A program made the position numbers and the translations under genes. DNA of 64,000 nucleotides from Crotophaga sulcirostris (taxonomy: Eukaryota > Chordata > Aves > Cuculiformes > Crotophagidae), in contig VYZB01000040.1 in NCBI GenBank assembly GCA_013397455.1, positions 1,663,717 through 1,727,716 of the forward strand, in the 5' to 3' direction. Shown here in pieces: positions 38,510 through 51,720 of the stretch (its first letter is position 1; each line of letters opens with the position of its first letter). The notes beneath the pieces are model-generated. The model was not told where the DNA came from. It saw only the letters and a program-made list of their open reading frames with translations, and did no database searches.

Positions 38510-38955
38510 CGAGGAGCTGCACAACCATGAGGGCTGTGCTTGACATACCTCAGAGTGCTCAGCGACACATTAATATCTTAAGGGCCAGTGCATTTCAGAA
38601 ACGGAGCGCAGAGAGGATCCCCAAATCATCCCACTGAATCAGCAGAACTTTCTGCACAGCGCAGGCGCCTTCTCTCCTCTGAACGCCCCCAGCCCGGCTT
38701 AGCCGGAGGGAGCCGGTGACCCCTCACACAGTGCAGAGTGGGCTCAGCACAGCAATGCACAGGAGCTGTGAGTGAGACCCATATGGCCCTTGTGCTTTGC
38801 ATTCTGATAGTATAGAGTTGCCTGCTCGGGGTAGGCTCGAAGAGGCAGAAGTATTTTTCTTGCTGGTTGGCCCTTTTTCCCTTACGGCTCTATGAGCATT
38901 GATCTGCAAGTTGAATCCGTAATGTGAAAGAGTTCCACAGAGAGGAAAGATTCAG
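38510..38955 (+). other. Exon-like, CpG-enriched island with consensus splice sites (hypothetical)
   Basis: A good acceptor (CTCTTGTCTCTGTTTCAG, ending at 38509) precedes the segment, and a perfect consensus donor (CAG|GTAAGT, intron starting at 38956) ends it. Between them lies the densest CpG patch of the neighbourhood, about 38600-38720, with AACGGAGCGCAG, GCGCAGGCGCC and GCCCGGCTTAGCCGG. A 36-codon frame begins with ATG at 38527 and stops at 38635-38637; I do not recognise its product. It could be an alternative first or internal non-coding exon within the FGFRL1 intron, an unrelated non-coding RNA exon, or coincidence. It is not an FGFRL1 Ig exon. Confidence 0.25.
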
Positions 38956-39334
38956 GTAAGTTAGCAGTTATGTTATTTTGCTTTTCTGGTGACTTCTATC
39001 TAGTGGGTTTTCCAAAGAAGCTGATAAAGTTTTTTTCTCTGTTATGGGGCTGACAGTAGGCTGAAGTCCTAGTTTCCCCCAATGGAAGATAGACCTTCGA
39101 GGTCTGTAAAATTTGTGCAGTATACTTTCTGATTTTTATTAGCCTAGTAAAAGAGATCATATTTTGTGTGCTTCTGTATATCTGGAAGTTATGACTGGGG
39201 AATTATTCCGCAGGGCAACAAACTGAATACTGTGGTTGAAAATACTGATTTATCTGAGCTGTAAAAGCAGTAGACCAAGCAGATAATGAAAGTCCTTGAA
39301 ATGCTTCAGACATGAGCAACCATTTTAGAATATC

Positions 39335-39346
39335 CCACAAGGGGGC
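39335..39346 (+). promoter_or_regulatory. CTCF-like motif
   Basis: CCACAAGGGGGC fits most of the CTCF core (CCASYAGGKGGC); the A at the fifth base is the weak position. It stands about 380 bp beyond the exon-like segment's donor. A single motif match is weak evidence of binding. Confidence 0.3.
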
Positions 39347-40084
39347 TATGAGTTATGTTGTCAATTACCTTTTAGTCATTGCTAATTAGTTCCACCTAAA
39401 TACCGATTTCCCGAACCCATTCCTCATCTCTCAATTGTAACACCCCAAAGAGTGAATTTTCTTCTCTCTGTGTTTGAGAACATTTTATGGCAACTGGTAT
39501 GTTTGTCTATGTGCAGTGAATCTAAATGCCTTTAAAACAGAATGATTTTTAATAGACTTGAGTTTCCAGGCCCAACAATGAGTCAGAAGAGTAGAGCAGA
39601 GCAGAAAGTAAGTCCCAGACTTTAGAGTCTAAACAGAAGAAGTTGATCAAGGACTGGTGGAGTAACAAAGGTACAAAAAGGCAAAGGGATTTTCTGAACC
39701 TTGTGCAGAACATCAGTGACATAAGTGGCCTCTTTATGCCCCCTATTAGTTTCTTCTCTGCATTGTTTTTCTTATCTGGGCAGCTAAAAAAAGAAACAAA
39801 GTATTGGCCATTAAAGCACGTATTGTTTAAACGCCTCTGTTTCTATTCAAATAGAAATTTGTGCCAGGAATGGGTAAATAGTTCTGCTCAGAACAGAACA
39901 GGGTTGGAATGGAACTCCCAGAGAGGTATATGTAACTTCTCCCTGCATCAGGGTGTGGCTTTTGCCTTGATAATAAGGAGAATTGCTTTCATCCAGTGAA
40001 GGAGGGGAAAAAAACAAAAAAAAGGTAGAAATGCACAGTGAAGAAGGAATAAGAGTTTTTCCATTGCTTGGCTTAGGCTTGAGG

Positions 40085-40271
40085 GGTCATCAAGCACTGA
40101 AACAGGTTGCTCAGGGAGGTGGCTGAGTCACCATGCCTGAAGGTATTTAAAAGCCATGTAGATGTGGTGCTTAGGGACATAGTTTAGCAGTGGACTTGGT
40201 AGTGTTAGGTTAATGGTTGGACTTGATGATCTTAAAAGTCTTTTCCAACCTAAACGATTCTGTGATTCTGT
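40085..40271 (+). mobile_element. CR1 LINE 3' end
   Basis: It runs from CACTGAAACAGGTTGCTCAG through GAGGTGGCTGAGTCACCATG, TGGACTTGGTAGTGTTAGGT and TTGGACTTGATGATCTTAAA to the CR1 terminal octamers (ATTCTGTG, then ATTCTGT, at 40257-40271). The body is 5'-truncated, as is normal for CR1, and lacks coding sequence. The 3' end is exact; the 5' edge is approximate. Confidence 0.92.
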
Positions 40272-43200
40272 ATTTGTATGAATATTTTCAAGTGTACATG
40301 TTTTGCCAAAATAATTTGTTTGCTAGTAAGAAAACCACCAGAATGACCTTATGTCAATGGCACCAACAGATGTGGGAGTGGAAGGGATCAGTACAGTGTC
40401 ATTTCGGTGGGATGTTAGGAGGGACAGTACCTTCTGGAGACTCCTGTTCTTTCCTCCAAGAAAGCGATGGCCTGTGCACAGCCTAGATGCAACCTAGAAT
40501 TTTCCTCCATTGTTTTGTACCTCTTGCAGCTGAAGGGCAGCTGAGCACAGAGGTGAGGATGCTTTGGGCTGTGTTACTCCTGCATGGTCCCAGAGGTGCT
40601 GTCAGAGGGAGATGTTACATCCTCCTGGCCTCCTCCTTCCATGCAAAACTCCACTAAATATCTGAGTCTTTGCCACGAACATAGGTGAGTCCCCTTTACC
40701 ACCACGTGGAAGAAATGACTGAGCTCTTTGGCCTTTTGTTCAGTAAAGGGCAGTAGAAGGTAAATCTGAGGTGACTCTGTTGCCTTCTGCATAATTTTTC
40801 TGACCTAAAAATAACACTGCGGCCCTGCGGTTGCCATTAGGGTTATTTAGTGCTTAAGCTTTTTTTTTTTTCCCCTTCCCTTTCCAGAACACTAGCACTG
40901 CTGAGCAGAAGAACTGCCCCATTGTGCGAGCCCAAAGGAAACACTGCATAGAAAATGCGAGGAATTTTTAGGCCATGATATGTTTGGACTAGGAAGCAGG
41001 GGACTTGGAGGAATGCGGAGTACAGTTCCAAAAATATTCCTTGCAATAGCACTCTTGGTTAGCAACAGTTATTTTTGTTGGCCTGCCAGCCCCCTCGAGC
41101 AGAGATGATGTCATTGCCCGGCATGGTGGAGGTGGAAATACAGAGAGTGCCCTGTGGTTTTGCAGGGCTGAGAGCAGACAGCTGAACGGAATACCTTCTC
41201 CTATCTCAAATGCTCTTTCTGTTGTAAGAAAAAAAAAATAGCATATTGTGGGGGTTGGTGGGGTTGACTTTAAAATAATTATCAGCACCACAGAAACATT
41301 TTCGAGAGTCTGAGTCTCTTCCTCCCATGTGAGCTCCCTTCTTGTTAGCTCTTAGCAGTGTGCATACTTAGGAGGTGCTTTTTGGGTTGTGTTTATAGTG
41401 TTATACTTCTTTAGTTATTAAAACTGATGAAATCGTAACACTTAATGTGCTGGGTGACCTGGGCACCTCTGGCTGAGACACAGGCATGTGAATATCTTCA
41501 CAGTGATCAAAATGGGCTGGTATACCCTAGAACACCTCTGAAGAAGTGAAGAAGCTATTTTTCTGTAATAAACAGAATGGAGCAGTAAATTATTGGGACC
41601 TTTTTCCATGCTGGTGACTCTCACTGTTCATTGTGATCTTGACTTGACTTTTAACTGCCTGTGAGAGGGAGACCATGAAAGAGAGAAACTGATTTTTAAA
41701 GAAAGAAGTTTATTTAGGCTGATAAGATAGTAGAAGTGGTGTGTGCCCATGTGTGGTGTGAACCCAGCAAGACCATAACTTTGCCTCAATCCTCCCTACC
41801 TTTAATTGCATTCAGCACGGGTAGCTAAGCCAAAATTCAGCTTTAACCTGGAAACGAGGTGCCACAGCACCCTAGACATGAGGCAAGAGGCTAAGATAAC
41901 TTGGATTTTATTCCTTGTTCTGGCACTTGGCTGCTGGGTGCCACTGGATATTGCTCTCCTACCTGGGTATTACATATTTCACTTTTGTACTCCCAGAGGA
42001 ACAATGTTCATCCTTGTAGGACTCTAATTTTTGTTATGGCTTCTGGATTTAATTCCATGGCAAGTAGTAGTCAAACTGATGATGTTTGTTCCTCCACTGG
42101 TACTTGTTAAAGTTGTGTCTTGTGACATGACATGAAGGGCAACAGATTTGAGCTATTTTGGATCATGGGAGTGGTCCAAAACTCTCCTGTTCAGATCTTT
42201 ATTGCATGGTGTTTCATGAGGGAAGGAAGAATCTGTGAAAAAACACAGTGCTGCCTTTCACAGGATTCCTTGGTCAGCTGTCTTGGGGCTGCAGAGGAAA
42301 TAAAACTGTATAAAAACAACCGAAAAGCAAATGAATGCAAAGGTTTTCTAACCTGAAACGTAACTTTTGGGTTGATAAAATCCATGCAATGCTGACAGTT
42401 ATACAGTGGCAGGAAATTGTTAAAGGTGTCAAGTTTTCCATTTTAATTTGGAGAACACCCTGGCAGTAGATTTCCTTGAAAATGCTGTTGAAAAGGTCCC
42501 ACTTTCTAAATTGGAAAGATTTACAATTTACCTTTTCTGTTAACCTCTTGTTCCTCAAAAGGTTAAGTAAGGGAAATTCCTCTTTGTAACACTGGTAGCT
42601 ATTTGACAGGGTTTCCTTAGCACTGGGTAACACTGGATTTCTCAGCAAATGGGCCAGTGTAAGGTGAAAGAAACACTGACTTGCAAGTTATCTACAGAGG
42701 TCTTAGAAAACTGCTTATGTCACATAATTCATATACCCCATTTAATTTTCACTGTCCCTTAATGTACCCTACTAAAACTTACCGCTTCCACAAGTGTCTT
42801 ACCTCTTCAAGGTGTTATACAATTTTGAGTGAATTAGTCCTCAAATAACCCAGGAGGGAATCAAGCGTATTTTTGATGGCAAGATTAGCTTGGAATATCA
42901 GCACAGCCATTTATTCTGGAGAAATCTACTTCATTTGAAAGCAAGCAGGTACATTTGGAATTATGTTGAAATCTGAATTCCTTTAGGATAACTGTAAAGC
43001 AGGGCGAGATCTGGTAGATTTGGAGTAGGCATGTTCAGTCTTACTTCTGATTAGCACCTCTTTCCTCAAGTTTTGCTGGAGAAAAGATGGAGCTTTGCTA
43101 ATGTGAAGTAGAGGCAATGGAGGTGTCTACTTCAGGTACAGGATGGTTGCTGAGTGGTGTGTGGGGCAAGGAAAGGATGCTGCAATGTGCTTTGGAGGTG

Positions 43201-44033
43201 TTATCCCAGCTGTTTGGGGATGAAGGCTGGACCAGTCCTGGGATACGTAGAATTGCTGGGACAAGGAGGTGGGAGTTAATTTGGATTAAAACTAAATGCT
43301 CTGTGGCAAGGACTGCAAAGGCCATGTCTCTCTGGAAAGAGGAAGTCTGTAGAGCTCTTGGAAGGTCTGGAAAGGGATCAGGTAGTCTCAAGGCACAGTT
43401 GTCCCAGGGCTAAGTCACATCTCCAGTTTTCTGCCCATAACAACTGAATAACCATCTGCTTCTTCTCTGCCTGGATCTTAATATGGTTGGGGCAGTTTTA
43501 AAAAAAAAATCAGTTGTGTCCAGGGTTTCATCAGAAATTCTAGGTGTAGTGGATTATCTGCTGACTGTGGAGCAGGCATGGAAGGCTATGGGCAGACTAT
43601 GGACTGGGGAATGTGTCAGGATTAATAGGCCAGCCAGTCCCTTGATTAGCTCTACCCTGGCAGCTGCCTAGTAGCCAGCTTCCAGTATAAATAATCTTAT
43701 AACTCTGGGGCTGCTATTTCCAAAGCTTAAAATATGAAGGCCATACCGTGCTCTTTCTCAATATCATGACCTTAATAGATTTCCAGTAAGAGCTGTAAAA
43801 ATTGTCCCTGCACCCACTGTGCTTGGTGACTTGAAAACATCTGTGCAGCATTGCATGGCTTACTGTCCTGGGCAGGACTGAATGAAACCTATTGCCTAAT
43901 TGGAGAAGAAAGGTCTTTGATGTGCCCCAGATTAAAGACATCTAATGGTCTCTAATTAGTCGCTGAGGTAGATTTATAGTTCTGAAGTAAATTGTATCAG
44001 AAACATTAATGGTCATGGCTAGTTATTTTTTGA
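40272..44033. other. FGFRL1: Intronic stretch without recognised genes
   Basis: Poly-T and poly-A tracts (near 40860 and 41230) are the only simple features. A weak MIR-like phrase near 41910-41960 (GGATTTTATTCCTTGTTCTG) is too short to call. The frames of about 97 codons at 43.1-43.4 kb lie opposite each other on the two strands and are not convincing. Confidence 0.5.
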
Positions 44034-44295
44034 ACAGAATAGAACAGAATATTTTAGTTGTAAGTGACCTACAGTGATCATCTTATTCAACTGCCTGACC
44101 AATTCAGGGCTGACCAAAAATTAAAGCATGTTGTTAAGGACGTTGTCCAGATGCCTCCTAAACACTGACAGACTTGGAGCATTGACCGTTTCTCTAGGAA
44201 GCCTGTTCCAGTATTTGACCAGTTCCTTAGTAAAGAGATGCTTCCTGATGTCCAGTCTAAATCTCCCCTGATACAGCTTTGAACCATTTTTGTTT
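44034..44295 (-). mobile_element. CR1 LINE 3' region
   Basis: The antisense of a CR1 3' end reads AGAACAGAAT, TTGTAAGTGACCTACAGTGA, TCTTATTCAACTGCCTGACC, AATTCAGGGCTGACCAAAAA, then AGGAAGCCTGTTCCAGTATT and AGTAAAGAGATGCTTCCTGA, then GTCTAAATCTCCCCTG. The tail toward 44034 has the AGAACAGAAT tandem repeat corresponding to the ATTCT-type 3' terminus. The copy is 5'-truncated near 44295 and moderately diverged. Confidence 0.92.
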
Positions 44296-47200
44296 CTATT
44301 CTTCAGATATTTGGATAAGCTGCATTTAGGTGACTGGATGTATTGGCCTGTTGAGACACACATAGTGAAGGAGACAAACAGGACAAAGGAAGCAGCAGCA
44401 CATTATAAAGCTCTGGGAAAAGAAGATTAATAAAGTTTGTAGAGGGTGATGGTCCAAAGAAACCAAGTGCTCCATTTTAAGAAACTCAGTGGGGCAGGGT
44501 ATGGACACCTTATGCTAAAACCTAAAGCATCAGGTTTTTATTGATATGTATTTTGTGGTATCCATAGGTCAGTTCTCAAATGCCATCGAAACTGAATCAA
44601 GATTATATAGAGGCAATTTTATACAACTGGCTGAAGCATTAAGGGAACATAAGTGACCTTTAGACTAAGGGGTCCTGGCCCTGGTGACAAAGATGGTGAA
44701 ACAGGCAATGGGGACTGCCAGTAATTTCCTAGAGGGGGAAGTCCCATTTGTCTCCTAGAGCCTTGCTGTGCTATTGATACAAGTGATTGAAATAGGGTGT
44801 TTCCATGGTCACTTCCTCGCATTGGCATTGCAACACCCTCCACCAGTGAAATTCCTGCCTTAGCTTCAGTCAGAGTCCCAATTTTCAGCCAGCTGTTTTC
44901 TGATGGGTTGCTCTGCAGGGCTGGTCATTTGCTGCCAGGACCCTCTAAAGAAGATTTCTGTGTCTGGTTTGTACCCTGTAGCAAAGCCGGCAGTGAACAC
45001 TGGATTCATTTTCTGTGTTATTGTTAGAGTGAGCTCTTTATAACCATTCAATTTTCTTTTAAATAAATCCCATTTGGAGAAACAAATCCTGCCCATAAAA
45101 GCAGCTCTCTGTGCTGGGTTAGTTTTCAGCATACTGTACACAGCTGTGTATTTGGGATTATGTCTCCAGGCTAAACTCTCATTCCTGTGTGCAGCCAGTG
45201 TATTCATGCCAGAGCTATGGCAAAGCTGTTTCCTGGGACTCTTGGGATTTATTTGGGTCTAATGGCATGACGGAAGGTGGAAGAGACTAAGGTGGGAAGA
45301 TGAATAAGCCAGACAGTTTGTCCCAAGGTCTCTTGTCTGAAAGATTAGAACAGGTCCCAGTTCATGCCCATCAAGTCTAAGGTGCTAGAGATCCCCATGT
45401 CAGCTTTTCCCCAGTGTCCTGGGCATTGCATGCATCCTACCAGTCTAGCTCCCAGGTCTGGACCTATTTGTCCTTTCCCTGTCTTCTACTTCCATGATAT
45501 CCCAAGTCCCTTGTGCACCATGGAGATAAAGTGTCACCTCTCACCATGTGCAGAGGTAAAAGGGACATATAACCAGCGTGGCCTCCATTCAGAGCAGAAG
45601 TGGGAATTTCTGTGCCCACACTTTTCTGTGCCCACAGAGGATGCTGGGAGGGCTGACTCCGATTAGGAATAGATACAGTTTTGTGTCACCCAGACCTGCA
45701 TTAAAAACTTCCCGAGAGCATCATCTGGTTTTTTTTGATTGGAAGTAAAAGTATGTGACCACAGTATTCATGCTTATGTAGAGGAAAGTCCTCCACCATG
45801 GCAGTAGACATCCCAGATCCCTTGCCTCGGGGACCTTAACTGTGTTCAACAAGTTGCAGATGCTATGGGAGAAATCATAAGACGACTATCATTTTTGCCA
45901 AATTAAGAAAATTTGCTCATAGCAAACCTTCATTCCTGGAAGTTCCCAAAGGTCAACAGCAGATAAATGACTTAGACCACCTTCTGTTTGTTAAAAATAA
46001 TTTACCTGTACTTCACTGGATGCTTGTCCATGTAGCAAGTAGTCTAGGTCTATGTAGAAAGACAGTGGAAAGGTAGGTGGTTGCTCCTCCCCTTGCAAAG
46101 CATGCCAGGAAGAAAATGGAGCTTCCATGTCCAAGTCATGATATTTCCTCTGTGTTTAACAGTTTGACATCAAGGATGCTCTCACCAGGCTTTGGCCTCT
46201 GGTGGGAGTGGCAACAGAGCAATCCCGCTCAGGATGCCCTATGGGTCTTTTAATTGCCAAGTTAATACCCTTCCAACTTGACTGCATTCAGCCCTTCCTG
46301 CACACACCTGGGCTAGGATGGACCCAGTGAAGTTGTGGGGTGGCATTTGACTGTGTGAGTCACTAAGAGCCCTGCAACACAGGTCCATTGCCCTTAAGTT
46401 CCACTTCAGGTGGTGTGCTAAAGAACCTAAATATTGAGGTGTGTTTCATCAGTTCCCCAAGCCTTCCACTTCACAACTTCATACTCTCTGAAAATGTATA
46501 GCTTATGGTTAAAGCCTCACTGCTTCCTGCAGGCTGTCTCCTTAAATTCCCCACCCCCCTTACCCCCACAAGGGAGATGAGAAAAAGCAATTGTCCCACA
46601 ATTGTTGCCAATTCTTTGCTGGCTGACACTTAAATATAAGGAAAAGTCAGCAAAATATGGAATCTGTGGACGGGAAGAGAGATCTCAAAAGAAACCATGG
46701 GAATTAGAGCTTGCTTGGAACAAAAGCACTATTATTCATCGTGGGCTTCATCTTAGCAATTCCACTGTGTGAGGCACTGCAGACCTCCACTGTTGGGACA
46801 CAGAATGAGAAATGTCAGCTAGAGTGAAAGAGTCATATGAAGATATAATTCTGAAGAAGCGTGAGGCACCCTCCTCCTTTCCATCCTCATTACATCTGGA
46901 ATTATTTCACATGGTTATTTAATAATGCCATAACAATAATACTTTGAAGTTCTTTAACAAGGTTTCAAAGAACGTTGTTGTTGGAAAGTCACACAAATTA
47001 CATAAGACTATTTTAAAGTATTTTTCTTTTAATTTCTATGTGCAGTTCTTGAAACATAGTAATTTATTTCTGCTTGTGTCTATCCTGAATGTGTGAGAAT
47101 TCTGGATATTGTCTTTGCAGAGAGCTTGGCTTTTTTTTTTTTCAGTGAACTTTGAGTGGTGGAAGGAAGCCTGGTTTAACATTTCAGCCAGAGCACAGGA

Positions 47201-50200
47201 TGAAATATTTTAAAGCAGTTTTTGCTTGCTGTAGGGCCTATGTGCCATTGTTGATAAGGTGGGGCAGGACTTTTAGTCAGTGCAAAGAAACTATATTGTT
47301 CTATATAATGCAGAGCAAATTCCTAGTGGGACTTCCTCGTCCTCGGCACACAAAGTTGGCCAAAAGCTCCTGTTCCTGCATTGCTTTTGACCTCCTGTTC
47401 ATCCTTCCTTGTCTAAAACAATGCAACAGTCATGGGAGAAAAGTTCTTCAGTTCCTGTGGATCTTCACAGCTTGCAAAAGATTCAACATTTGCATAGCGT
47501 CTGCTAAAACAATTTCCTTGCAAAAGTAATTTAATAGAAATTGAACAAGTAGTCCTTATATTTGAAGTGGCAGATCTCAGGCTCAGGCAAAAGCAGCTGA
47601 GCTCAGGATTTCATTATGATTCTCCTGTCTTAGGAATTAAGTGAAATGTGGATTCTGGTAATCTGAAAGGTTAGCATGGAGCAGCTGAATCAGAAGACAC
47701 AAAGCTGCCTTTGAAAATAAAGAGAAGTGATTTTCAGTCTCGTGTTCTCAGTATTGCTGGAAAGCCACAACTCAAGCTTGCATTCGGGTCAGACTCTCAG
47801 CAGCATTTCTTCAGCAATTCATGTCACACCAGCAACACTTTGCTTTTCCTCAAGGAGATGTTTTACTAGCTGTGTTCATGTCCTTGGGGAAAAATAACAA
47901 GTATGTATGATTAGTAAGGTGGTTTGGTATGACTGAGAAGGAAAATAACTCAAGTTTTTAAAGTGAGGTAAGTATTTAGTGCTTATATCAGTTGTGCACA
48001 CAGCATTTGATTTCCTTACTGGCTTAGTTCTCCTTCCTCCCTGTCCACTTGCCTCTCTCTGTCACTTACATTTTTGTATGACATGGAAGTATCTGAAAGA
48101 GGTTTATAAAGTGGAGACTTTTGCAGACCTTTAATTTGAAGTGTGGTGGTGTGATGGCTGGAAGTGCATTGCTAAAAAGCAGGATGCTGCCTTGTGCAGT
48201 CCCTTGGGCTTCAGTCAGAGTTGTCCCTTTGCTTGTGAATATGCCAAGGCTGAACATGTTTCTCCAGTTTTGAAATCTACTTTCTGTCTGAGGGAAAATC
48301 TTGCAAATAATTTTCGGGATCCAAGATTTACGCCACGGGAGAACAGAGGATATGTCATTATCTTCTCCATGTCCTTTCATATCTCTCCCGTGGGGCCTAG
48401 CAGCAGAGAAATGTGTCCGTTGGGTGAAGGGACAGATGATATGATAAACCCTTGGTGAAGGGTTGAGGAAAGGGTATCAGCCAGGCTAGAAGATGTGGTT
48501 GGTGCAGCAAAGTCACCCAAGGTGCCATATTCTGGAGTGCAGAGCAGATGATGGCAACAGAGCCCCTCGCAGCATCTTAGAGAAGTTTAAGGCAGAAACT
48601 GTAAGAAGAGCAACTCAGCAGGAATCCAGAGTGGCTATCTGCTCCCATCCTGCTCTACTGGATGCTGAGACAGCAACATCTGTCTGCTAGATCCCGGGAG
48701 TCTACTGCCCATTCTCAGCTGTGAACCTTGCCTGTCTCACCTCAGAACCAGTCTTTTCTTCTTTGGAAAGCGTCATTTTCCTTCCTGATTTACATAATTT
48801 TATTGCATTATTATTATTTTTGCTTTGTCCCTGTTCAGATTTTTGTCCCAAGGAATTTTAAATACATTGGAGTTATTTATATGATAGTGCTCAGAGATGC
48901 AAATGGAAAGCAAAGTCTTATTGTCCTGGACATTTTTCTAACGTGTCGTAACAAACAGACCTCACCTCTATGATCTTACAGGCTAAGACAACTATAGAGG
49001 CAAATGGTGAGTGACAGCTCTTGTCCCATTTTACTGAGTGAGGGAACTTGCCTGAAATCCCACAGGAAATTTGTATAGAAACTGGAAACTGAACCCTTGT
49101 GTTACAAGTCCCAGTGCTATAATGAGATGTCTGTCCTTTTTTCCAAAACTTATTAATAGATGTTATTTCTCTGCCAGGGAGGTTTTTTCTGATTTCCTGA
49201 TATGGAACCTAAATATTTTCTTTCTGAATTTCATTCTGCTGGTTTGAGGTAGATCCACTGTAAAGAATTCTATATCCCATTTTAATTTTGTTTTGGCTTT
49301 CTACTATTGGCAAGGCACATACATGATACAGAGCAGTGACTGTTTGGTTTGCTCCTGCTCACAGATATAAGATATGTTGGTATATCAGGAGATTTCTCTA
49401 ACATGTATGGAAGGTATTGTGTGTTAAAATTTGCCAGTCAGGCAGGCTTATAAGGTATATTAAAACAAGTGATAATGTCTCAGTGTGAAGAGGAGAAGAT
49501 GGGTGAGAGAAGGGTGCTTCCATGCACACATACCTGGGCCAAATGTGGAGGATACAGTCTTCTAAAAATTTAGATGGTTCTGCTGTTTAACCTAAACCCT
49601 GACTATGTTGGATATTTTCCACTTTAATTTGTATTTTGTTTCGGAGGGTTTTTTTGTCCAAATTTGTTTTACATGTATAGAGTTTTCCATACTTTAGTTG
49701 TTGAATTAAGGAGCCACAAGGATATGTGTCTCAATGCACTGAAGGTGCTGTAAAACCCTCTGGCAGTAGCAGTTCGGTCTTAGAATTTTACGGCTTTTAT
49801 AGCTTTATTACAATAAATGAAGTATAACTTCTGTTCCCTGAGATTTTACTTTTTGAGGAATCTTTAAGCTTAGAATCTGTGCTGGACACTGTGCTATGAA
49901 ATTATCTGTACTACCACTGATAACCGTATTATTATCCTACTATCACTGGGTTAATTTCCTCGGATAGGATCTTACATACTGGCCTTAGGAACAGGCTATC
50001 AGAATGTGGGCATGCCCAGGTCAGGCTGAAGCAGAGACCCACCTAGCACAATCTTCTGTCTGTAATAGCCATGATAGTGGATGCCCAGGGAAAAGTGAAA
50101 AAAACACAGAGGAAGCACGTAATTATTATTCCCGTGACATAAGTGCCCATACTTCAATAGTTTCCTCCTTGGGAATTCCCTGAAACAGAAAAGGTGTCTC

Positions 50201-51603
50201 TGTGTAGCACTGGATCCCAACCTGTGCTAGCTCGTTATCAACATCACAGAGGAGATGTTGTTACAAGTAAAAGTTGAGTTAAAGGCCCTGTTTAGGGTAA
50301 GAGAGATGTGGCTGGGTTTTGTGTTGTGGAATATGCTGGCTCTGAGAGCAGCAGTCGATTTCACTCGGAGGGGGCTGCAGTGTCTTGAGTAGTCCTTTCC
50401 ATAGCTGCAAGCAGCATTAAAGCTACTGCCAAAGGGTCATCATCTCTTGCAGCTCTGGGTAGCTTGTAGCAGTAGTTACTCCTTTACTTTTGGTGGGCAA
50501 CAAGCCTTCTCAGGCTTCATCCCGACTCAATCCTTCTCCTGTGACGAGAGCTCCCTGGGCCTGACCCTTCACGCTGGGAACATCCAAATCAAATACATTG
50601 CTGAAAAGCCATTTGCTGGCTCTATGTTACCCACAGGCTGGTATTCCACTTTTTTCACATTTGTCCACAAACCCTTCCAGATTTGCCTTGTCCATGACAT
50701 CCATGGGCTTGCAATGGTAGGGAGAGGTATCCAGTTTGTGGAATGATGGAAATGGCACCCAGAATGATGGTGGGAGTGCTGTACCATAGTCTTTCCTTCA
50801 TCTTACCTCTTTCCAAATAATATGCAGTCATTTACTCAGATTTGCTACTCTCTGAAAGAGGTTGTTACAGCTTGTTATGGTATCTAGACCAATCGTAGTT
50901 CTGAGATTAGGCCCCAAATTTTGTTTCTGAAGATTTTCTGGAGTTTAGTGGAACCAGAATTTACTGTGAGAAGATGGTTTCTGTGCTAAAAACCATTCAC
51001 GTTTTTATAAGAAAAACAGTAAGGGAAATACCTCCATATAAAATGTCACCTTGGGCAGAGCATAAAATGGCTGTAAGGCTGCTCTGACCAAACCCAACGC
51101 AAAGCAGGGGCAGAAAAGCTGAGTCTACGGAGATGTCTCACAAGAGAGATATGCCCTGCACTCACCATGAATGTTTTTAGTTTTGCGTCTTGAAAGCATG
51201 CAAAATGTTTTTTCTGTCCTTGTTGCTACACTCTCTTGGCTTGCTCCACATATAATTCTAATTTATCACTTGCACAGAACCTTACGTGATGTTTTACGCA
51301 GCAGGACTCATATGCAATGTGTGTAAATGGTGTTTTATATTCACTTTGGGTAAGTCCAAATGACTGCACAATTTTCAAGAAAGCAAATAACGAATGCAGT
51401 TTCCACTGGTTAAAAGATATTTGGCCTAATTTCTCTGTGATTCAAACTGAAGAGAGTTTTTTAGGTAGGCAGTGTACAGTAATTACGCAAATTGGAATTT
51501 TGGCTGGAACAAACATCTCTGCTTTTGTGAGAAATGCAATGGGATTTTTAATGATGATGAATGATCAGCACGCTGGTTTTATGTTTTGCCCAAAAGAAGG
51601 ATG
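44296..51603. other. FGFRL1: Intronic stretch, mostly unique sequence
   Basis: No gene is supported. A MIR-like fragment lies at 48.98-49.13 kb. A short palindromic phrase (CAATTGTCCCACAATTG) occurs at 46.59-46.61 kb. Confidence 0.5.
48985..49130 (-). repeat. MIR-like SINE remnant
   Basis: CCCATTTTACTGAGTGAGGG, AACTTGCCTGAAATCCCACA and GGAAACTGAACCCTTGTGTT follow the order of an antisense MIR (CATTTTACAGATGAGGAA, CTTGCCCAAGGTCACACA, GGATTCGAACCCAGG). The three blocks in sequence make this the best MIR candidate in the window. Confidence 0.6.
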
Positions 51604-51720
51604 AATCATAGATGTAAGAGCTGGGAAAGACTTACAGAAAGAGATCATGTAATCCATCCCCAAGAAGACAGGATCGCATTAATGTTTGATGGTTGAAGAT
51701 GCTTGAAGAGCACTTCAGTA
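51604..51720 (-). mobile_element. Ancient CR1/L3-like LINE 3' fragment
   Basis: The + strand reads AATCATAGATGTAAGAGCTG, GGAAAGACTTACAGAAAGAG, ATCATGTAATCCATCCCC, which is the antisense of a CR1/L3 3' terminus ('AATCATAGAA..GGAAGGGACC..TCATCTAGTCCATCCCCC', from memory). Weaker similarity may continue to about 51.85 kb. Confidence 0.6.

Noticed and set aside
41905..41965. Possible MIR 5' part (GGATTTTATTCCTTGTTCTG...)
   Set aside because: Only one short block agrees, with no following MIR core, so the match could be chance.
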